Assembly: GCF_008638365.1 (NCBI RefSeq)
Contig: NZ_VWVU01000002.1
Location: forward strand, 248,001 to 312,000
Reading direction: 5' to 3'
Source of the DNA: Nocardiopsis quinghaiensis
Lineage (GTDB): Bacteria; Actinomycetota; Actinomycetes; Streptosporangiales; Streptosporangiaceae
DNA: 64,000 bases
Part shown: in pieces, positions 10,507-18,790 of the stretch
How positions within the stretch are numbered: position 1 is the first letter of the stretch
Layout: each line of letters starts with the position of its first letter
The notes under the pieces: generated by a model
Told to the model about the DNA's origin: nothing
The model's input: the letters and a program-made list of their open reading frames with translations, nothing else
Databases searched by the model: none
Translations under genes and position numbers: made by a program

Positions 10507-12045
10507 ATGACCCAGGAGGACGACCACCGGGACACGTCGGGGGACGCCCCGGACGGGCCGGGCGGCGGTGGAACTCCCGAGTCCGCTCCCCGGCCGGAGC
10601 CCGGCGGCTGGGCGGCGCCCGGCCAGGAGAACCCGTCCGCGCCCGCCGCACCCCCGGGGGGCCGACCGGGGTTCGCGCCTCCCGAGCGGGAGCAGACGCC
10701 CCACGGCCGGCAGCCGGGGCCGGAACAACGGCACCCCGGTCAGCAGGGATACGGGCAGGCTCCCGGCTACGGCCGGTACGGGTACGGGGAACAGGGCCAC
10801 GGCGGGCAGGCACCCCACGGACAGCCGCCGGGACACGGTCCGCCCCCGGGTTACGGACAGCAGCCACAGTACGGACAGCAGTACGGACAGTACGCCTCCG
10901 GGCAGCAGCCGCCGTACGGCGGGGGTCCGCCGGGATACGGTCCTCCCCCCGGTTACGGACAGCAGCCACAGTACGGACAGCAGTACGGTTACGGCGCCCC
11001 GATGCCCCCCGGCGCGCCGCGCGCGCCCAAGCCCGGCGTCGTCCCGCTGCGGCCCCTGTCCCTCGGTGACATCTTCAACGGCGCGTTCGGCCTCATCCGG
11101 ACCAACCCCAGGACCACCGTCGGCCTGTCGCTGATCGTCATGGCCTTCGCCGCCGTCCTGAGCACGCTGGCCTCGACCTGGTTCCTGAACGACTACACGA
11201 CCTGGCTGGACGAGGTCATGGCCGACCCCACGGCCATGGACCCGAGCGCACCGCTCTTCCCCAGCTCTCCGCTGACCATCGGCCTGGTCTACCTGGGCGA
11301 GCTCTTCGTCTACCTCGGCGGATTCATCGTGCTGGGACTGCTCGCCGCGACGATCGGCATGGCCGTCCTCGGCCACCGGCTCACGCCGCGGCAGGCGTGG
11401 GAGGCCGCGCGCGGACGGCTGGGCGCGGTCATCGGCCTCGCCCTGATCAAGCTGGGCATCCAGTTCCTCATGTGGATCGTCGCCACGGCCGGACTGGTCG
11501 GAGCGGTCGTACTCGGCTTCTTCGTGGGCACGGAGTCGGGTCCGGGCGCCGGATTCGCCGTGGGCGCCGTCGTCTTCGTCCTGGCCCTGGCCGCCGTCGT
11601 CGCGCCGAGCACCTGGATCTGGATCCGGCTCTACTACGCCATGCCTCTGGTCGTCCTCGAACGCCTCGGCCCCGGCCGGGCCATGGCCCGCTCCTGGCGG
11701 CTGTCCCAGGACCAGTGGTGGCGCACCCTCGGCTACTGGCTGCTGACCGGGCTCCTCGTCCTCGTGGTCGGCATGATCCTCAACATGCCGTTCGGCATCG
11801 CCACCGGCGTGTTCGGCTTCGTCGATCCGACCGCGACCTGGTCCGTGGTCGCCTCCGGCGCCCTGACCTACGTGGGCACGGTGCTGGTGTACGCCATCAC
11901 CCAGCCGTTCTCCGCGGGGGTCAACACCCTGCTCTACGTGGACCTGAGGATGCGCCGTGAGGGCCTCGACCTGAGACTGCACGACGCGGCCCAGGCGGGC
12001 TACGAGGCGGGTCCGGAGATCTACCTGCCGGAGCCGCGGACGTGA
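10507..12045 (+). CDS. membrane protein with Pro/Gly/Gln/Tyr-rich N-terminus
   Basis: The 512-residue protein has a disordered N-terminal third (about 1-180) rich in P, G, Q and Y, with repeats of the YGQQ / PPGYGQQPQYGQQYG type. The rest is a multi-helix membrane domain (about six helices, from about 195 to 490) of the glycerophosphoryl-diester-phosphodiesterase membrane-domain kind, with the juncture VVPLRPLSLGDIFNGAFGLIRTNPRTT typical of that family. No catalytic phosphodiesterase domain is present, so a transport or scaffolding role is more likely than catalysis. ATG 10507 follows GGAGGG at about nine bases. It starts a coupled operon: its TGA overlaps the next GTG. Confidence 0.85.
   Translation: MTQEDDHRDTSGDAPDGPGGGGTPESAPRPEPGGWAAPGQENPSAPAAPPGGRPGFAPPEREQTPHGRQPGPEQRHPGQQGYGQAPGYGRYGYGEQGHGGQAPHGQPPGHGPPPGYGQQPQYGQQYGQYASGQQPPYGGGPPGYGPPPGYGQQPQYGQQYGYGAPMPPGAPRAPKPGVVPLRPLSLGDIFNGAFGLIRTNPRTTVGLSLIVMAFAAVLSTLASTWFLNDYTTWLDEVMADPTAMDPSAPLFPSSPLTIGLVYLGELFVYLGGFIVLGLLAATIGMAVLGHRLTPRQAWEAARGRLGAVIGLALIKLGIQFLMWIVATAGLVGAVVLGFFVGTESGPGAGFAVGAVVFVLALAAVVAPSTWIWIRLYYAMPLVVLERLGPGRAMARSWRLSQDQWWRTLGYWLLTGLLVLVVGMILNMPFGIATGVFGFVDPTATWSVVASGALTYVGTVLVYAITQPFSAGVNTLLYVDLRMRREGLDLRLHDAAQAGYEAGPEIYLPEPRT
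10849..10988 (+). repeat. 38-nt direct repeat encoding GYGQQPQYGQQYG
   Basis: An identical 38-base segment starting GGTTACGGACAGCAGCCACA occurs at 10849-10886 and 10951-10988, an offset of 102 bases (34 codons, in frame). It encodes the Tyr/Gln-rich repeats of the N-terminal tail. In-frame recombination between the copies would remove 34 residues. Confidence 0.85.
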
Positions 12046-12671
12046 GGACGCACCTCGCGGCCGTCGATGAGGTGACCCGGGAGGAGGGGCGGCGCCGCGC
12101 CGTCGAGGAGCTGAGCGATCCCCTCTACGGGGAGCAGGAGCCGTCGCTGATCGACCGTTTCCTCCTGTGGCTCCGCGAGCTGCTCGCGAGCTTCACGGAG
12201 GGTGCGCCGGAGTTCCTGGGCGGCTGGACGGTCCTGGGCCCGCTGCTGGTGCTGGTCGCGGTCCTGGTCGTCTGGCTGATCGTCTGGCTGCGCCCGTCCC
12301 GCGACCGCGCGGCCGGGGTGCCCGTGCACGAGAACGCGCCGATGACGGCCACCGACCACCGCGCCGCCGCCGACCGGCACGAGGCCGCGGGCGAGTTCGC
12401 CGCCGCCGTCACCGAGAGGCTGAGGGCCGTCAGCGTGGACCTGGAGGACAGGGCGGTCATCACCCCGCGCGCGGGACGCACCGCCACCGAACTGGCCGCC
12501 GAGGCCTCGGCCGTACTGCCCGGCGAGGCCGGGGGCCTGCGCGAGGGCGCCCGGATCTTCAACGACGTGGTCTACGGCGACCGCCCGGCGACCGCCGGCT
12601 CCGCGCGCGTGCTGCGCGAGCTGGACGCGCGGCTCCGGGCCGCACGTCCCGCCGAGGGGGTGGGGAGATGA
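12042..12671 (+). CDS. DUF4129 membrane protein
   Basis: The 209-residue protein has a cytoplasmic or peripheral N-terminal part, one membrane helix (about 62-83) and a C-terminal DUF4129 region (about 100-205, with DHRAAADRHEAAGEFAAAVTERLRAV and GRTATELAAEA). DUF4129 is often found at the end of transglutaminase-like proteins or as a separate gene beside MoxR, DUF58 and DUF4350 genes, as here. The biochemical role is unknown. The GTG start overlaps the previous stop by four bases (GTGA), and the stop overlaps the next ATG, so translation is coupled on both sides. Confidence 0.85.
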   Translation: MRTHLAAVDEVTREEGRRRAVEELSDPLYGEQEPSLIDRFLLWLRELLASFTEGAPEFLGGWTVLGPLLVLVAVLVVWLIVWLRPSRDRAAGVPVHENAPMTATDHRAAADRHEAAGEFAAAVTERLRAVSVDLEDRAVITPRAGRTATELAAEASAVLPGEAGGLREGARIFNDVVYGDRPATAGSARVLRELDARLRAARPAEGVGR

Positions 12672-13873
12672 CGGCCGACGCCCCCGCCGCGCCGCCCAGG
12701 GCACCCGCGCCCGGTCGCACGCCGCCGCCCGAGGGCTCGCGTGCCCTGCGTGTGTGGCGCTCGGTGCGCGTCCCGGCCGCCGTGGTCACCGCGCTCGTCA
12801 CGGTGTCGGTGCTGCTGTCCCTGGGCACCGAGCAGTTCCCCACAGGACACCTGGAACCGGAGTCCGTCTCCCCCGAAGGCACCCGGGCGCTGGTGAACGT
12901 ACTGGAGCAGGACCGCGACGTGCACGTGACGCGCTCCTCGGCCGCCGCCGAGGAGGCCGTGGCGGCGGCCGGGGACGACACCGTGCTGGCGGTCTTCCTG
13001 GACCACCGGCTGCTTCCCGAGGAGCTGGACTCCCTGGCCGCCCTCGACGTGGACACCGTCCTGGTGCGGCCGTCCACGCGATCCCTGGAGGCGTTCGCGC
13101 CCGGGGTGGAGATGACCGGGCGGGAGGAGCCCGGCCGGTTCCTGGAGACCGCCTACTCCCCCGGGTGCGACCTGTCGGCCGCCGAGGCGGCGGGCGACGC
13201 CCAGGTCGGCGGTGAGCTGTACACGGCTCCCTCAGGCTCGGTGAGCTGTTACCCGGGGGAGGACGGCCACGCACTGGTCCGGGTGCGCGGGGACGGGACG
13301 ACCACCACGGTGCTGGGCACCGGGAGGCCGCTGACCAACACCGCGCTCGGCGCCGGGGGCAACGCCGCGCTGGCGTTGAACCTCCTGGACGCAGAGGACG
13401 TGGTGTGGCTGCGCCCGGACCCGCCCCAGCAGGAGGGCGGTGCGAGCCTGTGGGAGCTGCTGCCGCTGGGACTGCTCTGGTCCCTGGTCCCGCTGGTGGC
13501 GACGCTGGCACTGCTGGCTCTGTGGCGGGGACGCCGGATGGGCGCGCTGGTGCCCGAGTCGCTGCCCGTGGTGGTGCGCGCCTCGGAGACCACCGAGGGC
13601 CGCGCGGGGCTGTACCAGTCGCGCAAGGCCCGGGACCGGGCCGCGGCGGCGCTGCGCGCCGGGTTCCTGGAGCGGACGGTGCCCAAGCTCGGGCTGAGCG
13701 CGGACGCCGGGCCCGAGGCGGTCGTGACGGCCGTCGCGGAGCGGACCGGCGACGATCCCCAGCACCTGCGGGAACTGCTCCACCCCGGACGGCCCGACCC
13801 GTACGCGGGAGACGACGACTCGCTGGTCCGGCTCGCCGACGAACTCGACGAACGGGCTCGGAGGCTGCGATGA
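12668..13873 (+). CDS. DUF4350 membrane protein
   Basis: This 401-residue protein has a proline-rich N-terminus, a membrane helix near residues 34-52, an extracytoplasmic domain with the DUF4350 signature (GHLEPESVSPEGTRALVNVLEQ followed by a Rossmann-like region), a second helix near 260-283 and a cytoplasmic C-terminal tail of about 115 residues. DUF4350 resembles the ligand-binding part of ABC-type gliding proteins, but the function is unknown. Start ATG 12668 overlaps the DUF4129 stop (ATGA). It belongs to the MoxR/DUF58 envelope operon. Confidence 0.85.
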   Translation: MTADAPAAPPRAPAPGRTPPPEGSRALRVWRSVRVPAAVVTALVTVSVLLSLGTEQFPTGHLEPESVSPEGTRALVNVLEQDRDVHVTRSSAAAEEAVAAAGDDTVLAVFLDHRLLPEELDSLAALDVDTVLVRPSTRSLEAFAPGVEMTGREEPGRFLETAYSPGCDLSAAEAAGDAQVGGELYTAPSGSVSCYPGEDGHALVRVRGDGTTTTVLGTGRPLTNTALGAGGNAALALNLLDAEDVVWLRPDPPQQEGGASLWELLPLGLLWSLVPLVATLALLALWRGRRMGALVPESLPVVVRASETTEGRAGLYQSRKARDRAAAALRAGFLERTVPKLGLSADAGPEAVVTAVAERTGDDPQHLRELLHPGRPDPYAGDDDSLVRLADELDERARRLR

Positions 13874-13935
13874 CGCCCACACGCACGGACCAGAGAACGA
13901 CCACTGAGGTATCGAGAGAGGTAGACGGCACGTGA
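13870..13935 (+). CDS. 21-codon bridging ORF between DUF4350 and MoxR
   Basis: An ATG at 13870 overlaps the DUF4350 stop as ATGA. The frame runs 21 codons (MTPTRTDQRTTTEVSREVDGT) and its TGA (13933-13935) overlaps the MoxR GTG start at 13932. So it is joined by stop-start overlaps on both sides. The peptide has no known similarity and is polar, without a signal or membrane segment. It may serve only to carry ribosomes across the gap between the two genes, or it may be a small protein. The overlaps are seen directly; translation is inferred. Confidence 0.45.
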   Translation: MTPTRTDQRTTTEVSREVDGT

Positions 13936-14915
13936 GCGCCTTCACACCCGAGGCACTGCCATCAGCCGACGAGGCGCGTGCGGCGTTGGTCGCCCTGCGC
14001 CGCGAGGTGGCCAAGGCGGTCGTGGGTCAGGACGAGACGGTGACCGCGATGGTCGTGGCGCTGCTGTGCCGCGGCCACGTGCTGATGGAGGGCGTGCCCG
14101 GTGTCGCCAAGACGCTGCTGGTGCGCACCGTGTCGGCGGCCCTGTCCCTGGACCACAAGCGGGTGCAGTTCACCCCGGACCTGATGCCGGGCGACGTGAC
14201 GGGTTCGCTCGTCTACGACCAGCACACCGCGAAGTTCGAGTTCCTCAGGGGACCGGTCTTCACCAACCTGCTCCTGGCGGACGAGATCAACCGGACCCCG
14301 CCCAAGACCCAGGCGTCGCTGCTGGAGGCCATGGAGGAGCGGCAGGTGACCGTGGAGGGGAGGCCCGCCGCGCTGCCGGAGCCGTTCATGGTCGCCGCCA
14401 CCCAGAACCCGGTGGAGTACGAGGGCACCTACCCGCTGCCCGAGGCGCAGCTGGACCGGTTCCTGCTGAAGGTGACCATCCCCCTGCCCCCGCGGGCGGC
14501 CGAGGTGGAGATGCTGGGCCGCCACGCGGCCGGCTTCGACCCGGGCGACCTGGAGGCGGCCGGGGTGACCGCCGTGGCGGGTGCCGCCGAACTGCGGGCC
14601 GGTCGGCTGGCCGTGGAGGGGGTGCGGGTGGCGCCCGAGGTCCTGGGTTACATCGTGGACCTGTGCCGGGCCACCCGGCAGTCGCCGTCGCTGCAGCTGG
14701 GCGCGTCCCCACGCGGTGCGACGGCGCTGCTGCGCACCAGCCGGGCGTGGGCGTGGCTGTCGGGGCGCGACTACGTCACCCCCGACGACGTGAAGGCCCT
14801 GGCCAAGGGGACCCTGCGGCACCGGATCGCGCTACGCCCGGAGGCCGAGCTGGAGGGGGCCACCACCGACGGCATCCTGGACGGTGTGCTCGCCTCCGTC
14901 CCGGTACCGCGCTGA
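13932..14915 (+). CDS. MoxR-family AAA+ ATPase
   Basis: MoxR ATPases act as chaperones that mature or insert metal ions or partner proteins, often with VWA/MIDAS proteins encoded nearby. The 327-residue protein has Walker A GVPGVAKT (54-61), Walker B LLLADEIN (113-120), a sensor region (VAATQNPVEYEGTYPLPEAQLDRFLLKV) and the C-terminal AAA lid (SPRGATALLRTSRAWAWLSGRDYVTPDDVK). GTG 13932 is supported by GAGAGAGG upstream. The stop overlaps the DUF58 start by one base (TGATG). The pair with DUF58 is a conserved bacterial unit. Confidence 0.93.
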   Translation: MSAFTPEALPSADEARAALVALRREVAKAVVGQDETVTAMVVALLCRGHVLMEGVPGVAKTLLVRTVSAALSLDHKRVQFTPDLMPGDVTGSLVYDQHTAKFEFLRGPVFTNLLLADEINRTPPKTQASLLEAMEERQVTVEGRPAALPEPFMVAATQNPVEYEGTYPLPEAQLDRFLLKVTIPLPPRAAEVEMLGRHAAGFDPGDLEAAGVTAVAGAAELRAGRLAVEGVRVAPEVLGYIVDLCRATRQSPSLQLGASPRGATALLRTSRAWAWLSGRDYVTPDDVKALAKGTLRHRIALRPEAELEGATTDGILDGVLASVPVPR

Positions 14916-16216
14916 TGGTGGTCACCGGCCGGGCGGTACTGCTGGCGCTGGCGGCGACGGTCGCGGTGGCGCTGTCCGGTCTGATCGGTGCCGTGGCGAC
15001 CGCGGTCGCCATGGTGGTGCTGGTGGCGCTGCTGGCGGTGGACGTTCTGCTGGCGGCCAGCCCCGGGGCGATGCGCCTGTCCCGGGACGGCGACACGTCG
15101 CTGCGCCTGGGCGACTCGGCGACGGTGTCCGTGGTCGTCGCCAACCCCACGCGGCGAGGCCTGCGCGGATCGGTGCGCGACGCCTGGCCGCCGAGCTCGC
15201 ACGCCGCGCCGCGCGGGCAGCCGCTGCGGGTGGCGGCCGGGGAACGGCGGCGGGTGAGGACCACCCTGACCCCGACACGGCGCGGCGACGCCCGGGCCGC
15301 CGGAGTGACCCTGCGCAGTGTGGGACCGCTGGGACTGGCGGGCAGGCAGCGGACGCTGTCGGCGCCGTGGACGGTACGCACACTGCCGCCGTTCCACAGC
15401 AGGCGCCACCTGCCGGGCAAGCTGTCGCGACTGCGCGAGCTGGAGGGTCAGCACACGGCGATGGTGCGCGGTCAGGGCAGCGAGTTCGACTCGCTGCGCG
15501 ACTACGTGCCCGGAGACGACGTGCGGTCGATCGACTGGCGGGCCACGGCCCGGGGCAGCGGCGTGGTGGTGCGCACGTGGCGGCCCGAGCGGGACCGGCG
15601 CATCCTCATCGTGCTGGACACCGGGCGCACGTCGGCCGGCCGGGTGGGCGACACCCCGCGTCTGGACCACGCCATGGACGCGGCGCTGCTGCTGGCGGCG
15701 CTGGCGGGCAAGGCGGGCGACCGGGTGGACTTCATGGCCTACGACCGGCGCACGCGCGCGCAGGTGCGCTCGTCGGGCAAGGGCAGCCAGGTGGGCCGGA
15801 TCGTGGAGGCCATGGCACCGCTGGAGGCGGAACTGGTGGAGTCCGACCCGGCGGGGCTGGTGGGGACCGTCCTGGGTACGCAGGGGCGGACCCGGCGGCT
15901 GGTGGTGCTGCTGACCGACCTGAACGCGGTGGCCCTGGAGGAGGGGCTGCTGCCGAGGCTGCCCGCGCTGACCTCCCGGCACCTGCTCCTGGTGGCGGCG
16001 GTCAGGGACCCCGAGGTGGACCGGATGGCCGCCGAGCGGGGCGGTGCGGACGCGCTGTACCGGGCGGCGGCGGCCGAGCGGACGCTGGGCGAGCGGCGAC
16101 GGGTGACCGCCGAACTGCGCCGGATGGGCGTGGAGGTGGTCGACGCCGACCCGGAGCACATCGCGCCCGCGCTGGCCGACGCCTACATCAACCTCAAGGC
16201 GCGGGGAAGGCTGTAG
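14915..16216 (+). CDS. DUF58 protein, MoxR partner
   Basis: The 433-residue protein has two N-terminal membrane helices (about 5-48), an extracytoplasmic beta-rich stretch and the cytoplasmic DUF58 domain, whose signature is GSEFDSLRDYVPGDDVRSIDWRATARG (about 189-215). Behind it lies a von Willebrand A-like fold with a degenerate MIDAS (ILIVLDTGRTSAG). DUF58 proteins are almost always encoded with MoxR ATPases and are thought to be their substrates or partners. The ATG overlaps the MoxR stop. No clear terminator follows. Confidence 0.9.
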   Translation: MVVTGRAVLLALAATVAVALSGLIGAVATAVAMVVLVALLAVDVLLAASPGAMRLSRDGDTSLRLGDSATVSVVVANPTRRGLRGSVRDAWPPSSHAAPRGQPLRVAAGERRRVRTTLTPTRRGDARAAGVTLRSVGPLGLAGRQRTLSAPWTVRTLPPFHSRRHLPGKLSRLRELEGQHTAMVRGQGSEFDSLRDYVPGDDVRSIDWRATARGSGVVVRTWRPERDRRILIVLDTGRTSAGRVGDTPRLDHAMDAALLLAALAGKAGDRVDFMAYDRRTRAQVRSSGKGSQVGRIVEAMAPLEAELVESDPAGLVGTVLGTQGRTRRLVVLLTDLNAVALEEGLLPRLPALTSRHLLLVAAVRDPEVDRMAAERGGADALYRAAAAERTLGERRRVTAELRRMGVEVVDADPEHIAPALADAYINLKARGRL

Positions 16217-16533
16217 GGAGGCCGGAGCCGCCGGTCGACGGCGGTGCGACCACCACGGTCGACGGGCTGAACGGGCCCCGCGGTCCGACGCGGTGACGCG
16301 GGCCGCGCCGTTCGTGTCCCCGGACCCGACGGTCCGTTCGAAGGCGGTACAGGCCACCACGCGCGGAGCGGTCACGGCCGTGCGCCAACCCCTGTGGTCC
16401 CTGTTCCGTCCGCTCGCCCGGGCGAAGACTGATCACCGTCATACGGCCGGGGTGTGACACGCCGTACCGCCTCTTGCGGGACCCGTGCGAGAGCATCTCA
16501 CCCGGGGACGTCCCGTGCGGGCAGTATGGGGGC
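16217..16533. other. gap between DUF58 and STAND gene
   Basis: In 317 bases there is no good ORF or perfect hairpin. Two imperfect repeats around GGTCGACGG occur near 16231 and 16258. The promoter of the STAND gene is expected here; CAGTAT lies six bases before its ATG and could be a weak -10 of a leaderless transcript. Confidence 0.35.
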
Positions 16534-18546
16534 ATGGCTTCTCCCCCCGGTTCCCATGGCAACGCCTCCTCCGGCGCCGTCCACGGCCAGCTGCTCCAGG
16601 CACGCGACATCCACGGAGGTGTGACCCTCCAGGCACCCCCGGCGGCGCCTCCGCCGCCCGCGGATGTGTCCCTGGACCCGCCCCGGCCGGCGACCGCCGT
16701 GCGCGGCCGTGAGGAGCTCCTGGAGGCTTTCGCCGAGGCCATGGGGGCCGGAGCCCCGGTTCCGCACGTGTTGACCGGGCCGGGCGGGTTCGGCAAGACC
16801 ACGGTGGCGGCGGCGCTGGCCGAACGGGCACGGCACGACGGGTGGACGGTGTTCTGGGTGCGGCCGGGAAACGTCGCGGCGAGCATGGTGGAGGCCGCCG
16901 TGGAGGTGGGCGGCTCCCGACAGGAGGCCGAGCAGGTCAGGGGGACCCGGCACCAGGCGGCGCGGTGGGTGTGGCGGCACCTGGACGTCGCTCCCCGGCC
17001 GTGGCTGCTGGTGATCGACAACGCCGACCGGCCCGAGGAGCTGGATCCGGCGAACCGCCCCGGTGACCAGTTGGGGTGGATGCGGGCGAGCCCGGGCGGG
17101 TTCGTACTGGTGACCAGCCGGGTGGACGACCCCGCCCAGTGGGCGCCCGCACGGGTGCACCGGCTCGGGGAGCTGGAGGTGTCGGCCGCGACCGCGGCCC
17201 TGGCCGACCACGCGGGGCTGGGCGGGCCCTCGGAGCTCGCGGGCGCGGAGGAGCTGGCCGGACGCCTGGGCGGGGTGCCGCTCGCCCTGCACCTGGCCGG
17301 GCGCATCCTGGCCACGCACCGGATACTGTTCCCCGACGCGCACGCGCTGCTGGACAGGCTCGGCGGGGACATCGGCACGCTGGACGAGCTGGCCGCGCCC
17401 TTCGTCAGCGGCACCGAAGCCGAGCGCGGGCTGTTGGCGGGGGTGTGGGACCTCTCCCTGCGGCTGGTGGCGGAGAAGGAGCCCACGGCCGCTCCGCTAC
17501 TGGGGCTGCTGTCGGTGCTGGGGCCGGGCGCCAGCGGGGTTCCGCTGCGTCGGCTGCCGCTGTCGGAGCTGGACGGCGGCGTCCTCGGGCCCCTGGACGG
17601 AGCCGGTCTGGCGAGAGCCGTCAACGCGCTGACGGTCCACGGACTGGTCTCCGTTACCTCGTCCCGGGGGGAGACCGCGCTGCGCCTGCATCCGCTGGTG
17701 TCGGAGACCGTCCGTGCCGGATTAGAGGAGGGGGACCTCCCCCTGGTGGAGGAGGCCCGGAAACTGCTCGACCGGCAGCGCGACCGGGATCCGGGCTTCG
17801 AGGTGCGTGCCCGTTCCGCGATCGCCGAGCTGGACGCCCGGCTGCGCTCCGAGGACGACCCCATCCTGGTCGACAGCATGGTGTCCGGTGTCCGGTCCCT
17901 GACCGTGCTCGGCTTTCCCGAGCTCGCGCTCGGCATCATCCGGCCGGCGTTGGCGAAAGCGGTGAAGCTCCTGGGAGAGAAGCACCCGGCCACGCTCCGG
18001 GCCAGACACGAGCTGGGCGACGCCCTTCGTGCGCAGGAGCGGACCGGGGAAGCCGAGGAGGTCTACCGTTCGGTGTACCGCGACCGGGCGGCCGTGCTCG
18101 GTCACGCGCACTCCGACACCCTGAGCACCCGGCACCAACTCGCCCTGATGACCGGGATCCGCGGCGACCTGGACACAGCCGCAGCGGAGTTCCACGCCCT
18201 CTGGGAGGCCCACGGGGAGGAGAACGGGCACCCGACCGCGTTGCAGGCGTTGGAGAACCTGGCCTACGTCCGCATGCTCAAAGGCGACCTGGACACCGCC
18301 GAGGACGGTTTTCGGCGGGTGCGCCGGGCCCGGGCACGCACTCTGGGCGAGCGGCATCCGGACACGGTCATGTCCGACTACTACCTGGCCCGGGTCGCCT
18401 CCGCTCGCGGGAACCACGCTGCGGCGGCCACGATGTTCGGCCGCGTGGCCGGGATACGTACGTCACTGCTGGGAGAGGACCATCCCCACACCCTGCTGGC
18501 GCTGGAGCAGGAGGAGGGGTCCCTCCGTCAGCTCGACGAGGAATGA
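16534..18546 (+). CDS. STAND NTPase with C-terminal tetratricopeptide repeats
   Basis: This 670-residue protein is a signal-transduction ATPase of the NB-ARC/STAND type. The N-terminus carries a short VHGQLLQARDIHGGVTL motif (16-32), a beta-type tag seen in actinobacterial STAND and XRE-associated proteins. The NTPase has Walker A GPGGFGKT (82-89), Walker B LLVIDNAD (158-165), the sensor strand FVLVTSRVD (190-198) and the GGVPLALHL box (246-254). A winged-helix region follows, then TPR-like repeats (about 470-660) with ALGIIRPALAKAVKLLGEKH and related units. No catalytic effector domain is evident. ATG 16534 is chosen because the upstream extension lacks family character. A DUF397 gene lies just downstream on the opposite strand. 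It interrupts an otherwise conserved envelope block. Confidence 0.88.
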   Translation: MASPPGSHGNASSGAVHGQLLQARDIHGGVTLQAPPAAPPPPADVSLDPPRPATAVRGREELLEAFAEAMGAGAPVPHVLTGPGGFGKTTVAAALAERARHDGWTVFWVRPGNVAASMVEAAVEVGGSRQEAEQVRGTRHQAARWVWRHLDVAPRPWLLVIDNADRPEELDPANRPGDQLGWMRASPGGFVLVTSRVDDPAQWAPARVHRLGELEVSAATAALADHAGLGGPSELAGAEELAGRLGGVPLALHLAGRILATHRILFPDAHALLDRLGGDIGTLDELAAPFVSGTEAERGLLAGVWDLSLRLVAEKEPTAAPLLGLLSVLGPGASGVPLRRLPLSELDGGVLGPLDGAGLARAVNALTVHGLVSVTSSRGETALRLHPLVSETVRAGLEEGDLPLVEEARKLLDRQRDRDPGFEVRARSAIAELDARLRSEDDPILVDSMVSGVRSLTVLGFPELALGIIRPALAKAVKLLGEKHPATLRARHELGDALRAQERTGEAEEVYRSVYRDRAAVLGHAHSDTLSTRHQLALMTGIRGDLDTAAAEFHALWEAHGEENGHPTALQALENLAYVRMLKGDLDTAEDGFRRVRRARARTLGERHPDTVMSDYYLARVASARGNHAAAATMFGRVAGIRTSLLGEDHPHTLLALEQEEGSLRQLDEE

Positions 18547-18567
18547 CACCGCCAGGGGTCGTCCCCG

Positions 18568-18750
18568 TCAGGCCTTGAGCAGGCGCAGCAGCCCCGCCCA
18601 CTCGCCCGCGCCAACACCGAGTACCGCGTCCTCCCGGTTCTGGGTGTCCCGCACCAGTAGCACGGGACGGTCGGTGAAGGCGGTCTCCAGGCAGCCGCCC
18701 TCGAAGCTGCTGTGGGAACTCTTGAACCAGCGGGGGGCGTCGGTGTCCAT
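18568..18750 (-). CDS. DUF397 domain protein
   Basis: A 60-residue DUF397 protein: WFKSSHSSFEGGCLETAF (8-25) and VLLVRDTQNREDAVLGVGAGEWAGLL (30-55) match the two halves of the domain. DUF397 proteins usually sit beside an XRE-family regulator with a DUF5753 domain and are thought to modulate or antagonise it. Here no such regulator is adjacent; the nearest is at 52.1-52.9 kb. It converges on the STAND gene with 21 bases between stops. CATCGT lies six bases before the ATG, so a leaderless transcript is possible. Confidence 0.9.
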   Translation of the reverse strand: MDTDAPRWFKSSHSSFEGGCLETAFTDRPVLLVRDTQNREDAVLGVGAGEWAGLLRLLKA

Positions 18751-18790
18751 ACTCCGACGATGGCACGGCGGACTCCCCCGGGACAGGCCC

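Noticed and set aside
10108..11982. Minus-strand 624-codon frame over the low-complexity membrane protein
   Set aside because: Shadow of the plus-strand gene; the plus strand has membrane helices, a ribosome site and overlap with the next gene.
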